Positions 8,502 through 13,230 of a stretch of 13,230 bases of DNA are shown here, piece by piece (position 1 is the first letter of the stretch; each line of letters opens with the position of its first letter). A model generated the notes under the pieces. It did not search any database and was not told the origin of the DNA. It worked only from the letters and a program-made list of their open reading frames with translations. Origin of the DNA: Pleurotus ostreatus/Saccharomyces cerevisiae fusant (Eukaryota > Opisthokonta); contig JAMQCK010000991.1 of assembly GCA_024196135.1 (NCBI GenBank), positions 1-13,230 on the forward strand, written 5' to 3'. Both the position numbers and the translations under genes were made by a program.

Positions 8502-8509
8502 TGACGTCA
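8502..8509. promoter_or_regulatory. TGACGTCA palindrome (CRE-type bZIP candidate site)
   Basis: A full 8-bp palindromic cAMP-response-element core bound by ATF/CREB-type bZIP factors in fungi (Atf1 class). It is far (about 780 bp) from the J-protein start, but an identical site sits close to that gene at 9198. Confidence 0.4.
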
Positions 8510-8531
8510 TAGCGTGGGCGCAAGCAGGCGC

Positions 8532-8571
8532 GACGCGGTCACGCGTCTACGTGCGTGGCGTGACGCACGCC
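8532..8571. promoter_or_regulatory. Two adjacent GC-rich inverted repeats
   Basis: GACGCG-GTCA-CGCGTC (8532-8547) includes an ACGCGT core like the MluI cell-cycle box bound by MBF. GGCGTG-ACG-CACGCC (8557-8571) follows after 9 bp and overlaps a further GTGCGT/ACGCAC pair (8551-8556, 8563-8568). They could be transcription-factor sites or form small hairpins. Confidence 0.45.
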
Positions 8572-9168
8572 CACAACCACCCACCACTCGCAGACATGCG
8601 CTATAGCTGACGATAGCAGCGGTCTAATAGCCCAGAGGGGGCGTACCATCGCTCACAGCATTGCTCGGGAAGGATTCAGCAAGCACTTGCTGTTGCAATG
8701 CGATCTCTTCGACAGCAATCCCGAATGCATTGATCACTAGCGTGATCCCAGCTTCCACCCTTGGCGTTCGCCAGTAACAATCTCAAGATGCAATGCTCCT
8801 ATTTCTTTCTCTTGTGAGCTCTAGACTGCCTAGAACGATTACTTCCACATGGGTGTTCAGTGTTGCTCGCTTGGTCTCAGCGAGCAGCCCGTGGCTTGCC
8901 ACCCTATATGTTCATAACTTCCATTTCCTTAAAAGGGGCGCGTTCGTAACCGAGGCTTGATGTACGGGAGCCAGACAAGTCTGATGGAAGGTCCTGCGGG
9001 TGTGGTCATTTGCATGCATAACTCCCCAGCATCCGCTTTCCGTGAAGAATGTCGTGCTAAGAGTGGTGAGCTATGATGATTAGAGCGTTCGCCGTCTGCG
9101 ATACGAAGCTGCATGATGGTTCAATTCAGAACAATAGCCGGGCATAGCCGCGTGTTTGATCCCGTTCC

Positions 9169-9205
9169 CACGTGCACGGGAGTCGGTCCGGTTTGCGTGA
9201 CGTCA
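9169..9205. promoter_or_regulatory. CACGTG plus TGACGTCA in the J-protein promoter
   Basis: CACGTG at 9169-9174 and TGACGTCA at 9198-9205 lie 112 and 83 bp before the start codon at 9281, a typical distance for proximal promoter elements. An ATF-type bZIP site would fit stress control of a chaperone gene. That link is inference. Confidence 0.5.
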
Positions 9206-9280
9206 GTGCCTGGTTGCGCGCCACCGTGGCCAAGGGGCGTCGCTCCTTGCTCGACGACGCTCATCTTCTTCCCGACCACC

Positions 9281-10013
9281 ATGACCTCTTTTCCCGACTA
9301 CTACAGGATTCTGAACATCCAGAAGTCTGCCACCGCAGATGAGATAAGACAGGCGTACAAGAAGGAGTCTTTGAAGTACGTGTCACCATTACCCTCTCCC
9401 GGCTTTGCCGACTGAATTCGCACAGGACTCATCCAGACCGCTTGGCGAATGCAACGGACACGGAGCGTAGGCGGGCGACAGAGCGCTTTCAAGCAGTTGC
9501 AGACGCATACTACGTGTTGTCCGACGCGTCACGCCGTAGGGAGTACGACGCGCTCTACTCATCACGATCATTCGACGAGAAGACGGAGGACCCTTCCTCG
9601 TCGAACAACTTCTTCGCTCAATTTGCGAATATGTTTGGCGGAGGCTCCGAGCGTGCTGCCCCGCAACCAGAGCGGCCAGACGCAGAGGGTACCTTCGCCG
9701 ACGTGTTCGAGGAGGTGCGTCATCCCGCCCCCTCACAAAATCATGACTGACACATTCCCAGCTCCTGCGTCCGGAGGTTCAGAAGAGAGTACCTTGGTGG
9801 ACCTATGTTGGTACCGTCTGCGGGGGCGGTATTGGCTTCATCGTCGCCAACCTCCCCGGCATGGGTCTCGGCGCCATGGCGGGCAATCGACTGGGCGCCA
9901 TTCGAGACGCCAAGGGCAAGAGCGTCGCCGCTGTCTTTGGTCAACTCGGGGGTCAGCAGAAGGCTGAGATTCTGCGTGCCCTCGCGATGAAGGTCTTGGG
10001 CTCTATCGGTTAG
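9281..10013 (+). CDS. J-domain (DnaJ/Hsp40) co-chaperone, class III, three exons
   Basis: Exons 9281-9375, 9426-9714 and 9762-10013 give 211 aa. Introns of 50 and 47 bp have GTACGT and GTGCGT donors and CTGAA/CTGAC branch sites. Residues 1-73 are a full J domain: DYYRILNIQKSATADEIRQA, then YKKESLK, with the catalytic HPD at 34-36 split from helix II only by intron 1, and helix IV ending SRRREYDALY. J domains stimulate Hsp70 ATPase. There is no zinc-finger region and only a short Phe/Gly-rich patch (NNFFAQFANMFGGGSE), hence class III. The C-terminal part (129-211) begins LLRPEVQKRVPWWTYVGTV and carries a glycine-rich, partly hydrophobic segment (145-173) with GxxxG-like spacing, ending in NRLGAIRDAKGKSV. 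This could insert in or associate with membrane, or pack as a helical hairpin. The family is widespread in fungi and poorly characterised. The ATG is in the strong context CCACCATGA. Confidence 0.92.
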
Positions 10014-10249
10014 GTGTCGATCGTCTGGACTCGCTGGATTCATCTTTCAGTCTTGTATTGTAAATTATGTACGCAGTAGCTTTCTTCAAGTCCTACATGT
10101 AACCCAAGCGAATACACGGGCATAATGTATCATGTACCCTTCCGGCCTAGCAAGTCCCAGTTGAACGGCGCACAGTCGGGCCCTCGCGCCGATGTTCCGA
10201 ATAAGCGCTTGTGCCCCCGGTGGCCGAATGCCACCTGCTTCCTCCCACC

Positions 10250-12677
10250 ATGTCCGAACTGCCTGATGAATTGCTCAAAGAGATTCTTGAGCCCGCTTTC
10301 GCCATTCCTGACGCTCTCTTCCGCAACCCCGAGGGTCGCTCGCCTTTCTCCACCTATGTGAACAACTACAAGACGTCGTCGCTGCTGCTCGTCAACAAGA
10401 ACTGGTGTCGTGTCGGCACGCCACTTCTCTACCACGATGTCATCCTTCGCTCAAAGGCTCAAGCTCGAGCATTGGCTGCGGCCTTCAAGTCCAACCCAGA
10501 CCTCGCCCGCTGGGTCAGGAAGCTGCGGGTCGAGGGCGGCTTCGGACCCTCCATGCAACAGATCTTGGAGAAGTGCGGGCCAAAGCTCACGGACGTCTGT
10601 CTGATGACAGCCCTGTACAGCGACGACAGCGCCAGCGGAATTGTCCCCTGCCTCAGTCTCCTGAATCCAACCACTCTTGTATTCCTGCAATCCGCAGAAG
10701 ATCGCGTGAGGGGGAATAGCAACATGGAGAAGCTCCTTGCAGCTTTGTTCACCGCAGTTCCTACTTGGGATAACCTGGTCAGTAGAAATGATTCAATCGC
10801 TTGTCAATGTGTAATGACTCTATGTAGCGTAGCATCGATTGTCGATACCTCCGCGAAGACTACCTCCGCAAGCTCGCCGAAGCCCTTCGGACGGGGTCAA
10901 AGAGCGTCCAGACCATCATCATACAGGCAGCATCGATAGTCAGCCAATCTCACCGCACTTTCTGTGGTTTAGCCTCTGTGCAGGACGTCATACTTGCATT
11001 CGGTAGTGCCAGCTATACATGGTCATGGACTACTCTGCAGAAGCTGATAGAGCAAGAGCCTGCGCACGTGCGTGAAAAGCTGAAGTTGAAGCAAAAACTT
11101 GAGGATGATGGGGGAAGGTCGTAAGTGGCCCCTCAACCATGTCGTCTGACGCTGATTGGCGAAAATATATAGCGGCCGCGAAGAACCTAAACGGCGACGA
11201 CTGGCTGCCATGCCTGCGGATCCGTTCTTTAGGCCCTTAGCATCGGCTCCGAACGACGTCGCTCGCAAGATATGGGCCCATATCCTGGGGTTTGTCATGC
11301 ACACATATGCGTTCACATGGCAGGAAAAAAACCACCTTCTGCTTGTCTGCAAAGCATTCTATGTGAGTCTTCAGCGCTCCTCAGGGAAATTGTAGCTGAC
11401 GAAGAACGTCAGAATGCCGGGCTTCGAATGGCCTATGAGGAAGTGCGCCTGTATGGCCGGGATCGGATTCGAAAATTTGCATGCCACCTACAGGCTTATC
11501 AAGAGCATGCCGACTTTGTCAAGGCGCTGGTGGTCAGTGGATTCAACGACTATAACGATGAGACAGATGAAGATGTAGGAGGTCCCCTGGATCTGGGTCC
11601 AATTTTGTGTCGTCTCAGAAATCTCGAACGCCTCGCAGGCGGATGGGGCGGTCTTCCCATTTACTCGAGCGAGTTTGCACAGCTAGCAGATGCCAGCCAG
11701 TCGACTCTGCGAGAACTCGTGGGTGTCGAGTTCTCGGGGCCAGGAGTTTTTGATCCCTCTCCCCTTGCGCGTTTCACTCGTCTGCATACTCTCCGGTTCA
11801 GGTCTTCGGCCAATTTCGATACTCGGAAGCTGCCAAAGAACGCGTCTATGCCTGCGCTGACAAAGCTCGACGTAACCAATTGCGGAGAATCGTTTGTAAA
11901 GGTCGCCCAAAAGATGCGGTAAGCTTCCGACGCTTATGCGTACTACAAAGTCGACGCTGAATCGCAACCAGCTTCGATAACTTGCGCAAGATTACAGTGG
12001 ACATGCGGGGAGACCCTCCCGAGCAGAGAGTTCGAAGGCTTCTCGTGGAGGCAATCGGGGGCCGGGTTCAGGAGCTTGAGCTTCGAAGCACGTTTGATGC
12101 GCGCGTAGTCGCGCTTTGCCCTAATGCAACCTTGCTGCGACTGGATGGTTATTACATTACTGTGCGAGCCCCTACTCCCCTCGTCGCCCCTAGTCAGCTC
12201 TCAGGCTGAGCCTCTGACATGATTGTAGTCATCAACGACTGCCGACACCCGGACGCCGCACCGCAAGCTCGCGAAGATCATCTGTACGGATCAAACACAG
12301 TGCGTCCCACTCGTTCCTCAATATCCTACCTACGCACTGACTTACACTTAGTTACGATATTGCATTGGATTCTTTCGGTGTAACGAAGTTGTTCGATGGT
12401 CTGAACTATTCGCTGTACCCCGCCCTGCAGGAAATCAACTTCACGTCCTTCACCTGGCCCGCTACTGAGTGCGTCCGTCCGACTGTCTTTCCCTGTCCGT
12501 CTCATGTTGGATCCCTTTGTCAGGCGCGAGATCAAGAAGAGCAAGGTTGTCAAGGTCGCCGAGCGCTTGCTGGAGCATGGCGTGAAGATTACCGACTGTG
12601 ACGGGATACCCTGGACACCAAGGCTGAAAGGAGTAACGCGGGGAACTGGTGGACGACCCAAAAGGTCGAAGGCCTGA
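10250..12677 (+). CDS. F-box protein with two F-box-like modules and LRR-like region, eight exons
   Basis: Exons 10250-10777, 10828-11120, 11173-11362, 11413-11918, 11972-12161, 12229-12299, 12352-12468 and 12524-12677 make 682 aa. Introns are 50-67 bp, nearly all with CTGAC/CTGAA-like branch sites, and every junction keeps frame. The N-terminus MSELPDELLKEILEPAF with LLLVNKNWCRVGTPLLYHDV is an F-box, which would bind Skp1 in an SCF ubiquitin ligase. It continues with VILRSKAQARALA and KSNPDLARWVRKLRVEGG, typical of Agaricomycete F-box proteins. A second F-box-like stretch at about 299-345 (APNDVARKIWAHILGF, then NHLLLVCKAFY) is followed by leucine-rich, repeat-like sequence (CRLRNLERL, RFTRLHTLRF, MPALTKLDVTNC, FDNLRKITVDM) that may recognise substrates. 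The C-terminus is basic and ends TGGRPKRSKA, resembling an AT-hook core or nuclear signal. The start ACCATGTCC is good. Substrate is unknown. The exon 2 and exon 5/6 boundaries are the least certain. Confidence 0.85.
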
Positions 12678-12875
12678 AATTGCGTAGTCCCGCGTACTCA
12701 ACGTGCGCGCTTAACATACTACAAGCTGGAACTATTGCCCTTGTAATCCTTGGCCCGCACTCGGACCAAATCGCTCAAGTGGAATACCGTATGGCGTTGA
12801 TCCTCAGCCTCACTAGTGGTGGCGTCGCCCTCAAAAGAGCACGACTAGAGAGTCTCAAGCAAAGACAATGTGTAA
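12678..12875. other. Downstream intergenic sequence of the F-box gene
   Basis: This stretch should hold the 3' end of the F-box transcript. No gene is supported. A 70-residue frame at 12680-12892 overlaps it without any recognisable protein feature. Confidence 0.5.
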
Positions 12876-13230
12876 GGCGAGCGTCCATATGATCTCAAGC
12901 AATACTGTCGTTTCATAAATCCTTGCTTTGATGCCAAAAGTGCCGCGATCAAAATCGAAAAATGCGGGAAAATCGAGAAATTCGGGCAGGCGCTCAACGA
13001 GGGGCTTTCTTCGCGCGGAAAACGCGCAGATGTACCTACTGAGGGCGCAGAGACGTCCCCGCGCGACGGCGAGGACGCAGCTTCGACGATGGGCGGGGGT
13101 GCTGAGCGGACGTTGGCTCGGGAGACCGGCCTGGAGGCGCCGAGGGTCCTCGTCCGCCCCTCCCAGCCCCGCCGCCTTGTCGTCCGCTTACAGGCAGGAC
13201 AGGGACTCGGTCCGCGGAGAAAAGAGACGA
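12848..13230. other. Possible partial coding region at the right edge, strand undecided
   Basis: The plus strand is open from 12876 to the window end (355 nt, in-frame ATG only at 13089) and reads as a charged protein with KIEKCGKIEKFGQALNEG and later PRVLVRPSQPRRLVVRLQ. The minus strand is open over 12848-13230 and would end SLLETL then stop. The two frames share third codon positions, so high GC at that position (visible from about 12990 on) cannot tell them apart. No family is recognised. It could be an exon of a gene beyond the window, or chance openness in GC-rich DNA. Confidence 0.25.

Larger units (their letters stand above)
7671..9280. other. Large divergent intergenic region with clustered palindromic sites
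   Basis: No spliced or unspliced gene could be supported in this 1.6 kb. Small frames (for example minus 8316-8510) lack conserved character and CaaX-type or other recognisable ends. The region must carry the promoters of the minus-strand 467-aa gene and the plus-strand J-protein gene. It contains a CACGTG pair (7948-7964), a TGACGTCA (8502-8509), two adjacent hairpin-like palindromes (8532-8571), a further CACGTG (9169-9174) and a second TGACGTCA (9198-9205). It could also hold an untranslated RNA, but nothing shows one. Confidence 0.6.

Noticed and set aside
8316..8510. 64-residue minus-strand small protein, considered as a mating pheromone precursor
   Set aside because: It ends NKSC and lacks a C-terminal CaaX motif; no receptor gene is nearby.
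9112..9135. tRNA B-box-like GGTTCAATTC
   Set aside because: The flanking bases do not form a T-arm or acceptor stem and no matching A-box or anticodon arm lies upstream.
11156..11922. Separate second F-box gene starting near 11156-11272
   Set aside because: There is no good ATG or promoter-like gap, and the donor at 11121 joins in frame to 11173, so a single eight-exon gene explains the data better.
1..13230. Transposon, CRISPR or prokaryotic defence system
   Set aside because: No transposase, reverse transcriptase, terminal repeats, spacer arrays or bacterial-style operons were seen; every supported gene has spliceosomal introns.

Overview
The window looks like nuclear DNA of a GC-rich filamentous basidiomycete, most likely an Agaricomycete. 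The evidence is many short introns of about 47-72 bp (one of 114 bp) with GTGCGT, GTACGT or GTGAGT donors, CTGAC/CTAAT-like branch sites and CAG/TAG acceptors, CT-rich sequence before start codons, and families typical of that group (a FunK1-type kinase and a long two-module F-box protein). No prokaryotic, mobile, CRISPR, rRNA or tRNA signal was recognised. All gene models were spliced by eye, so exon borders are predictions.

Layout. (1) 1-187, minus strand: the first two coding exons of a gene starting with a cytochrome b5-type haem-binding domain, running off the left edge. (2) 188-933: a divergent intergenic region with a three-copy 22-bp repeat. (3) 934-3498, plus: a five-exon FunK1-like kinase of 781 aa with a lysine/arginine-rich tail. 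(4) 3499-4037: intergenic, with a CACGTG and an inverted repeat near its right end. (5) 4038-5174, plus: a two-exon, 361-aa, low-complexity probably nuclear protein of unknown function. (6) 5175-5996: convergent non-coding sequence with microsatellite. (7) 5997-7670, minus: a five-exon, 467-aa orphan protein with basic, proline-rich and coiled-coil regions. (8) 7671-9280: about 1.6 kb divergent intergenic sequence rich in palindromic candidate transcription-factor sites. (9) 9281-10013, plus: a three-exon, 211-aa J-domain protein with a glycine-rich C-terminal segment. (10) 10250-12677, plus: an eight-exon, 682-aa F-box protein with a second F-box-like module in its middle. (11) 12678-13230: downstream sequence with a possible but unassigned open frame running off the right edge.

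There is no sign that these genes form a pathway or cluster. This reads as ordinary chromosomal gene neighbourhood: a redox enzyme fragment, a signalling kinase, a co-chaperone, a substrate-recognition F-box protein and two uncharacterised, largely disordered proteins. The least described parts are the two orphan proteins, the two-module F-box architecture and the palindrome-rich 7.9-9.2 kb intergenic block. I did not find a convincing new multi-gene system.
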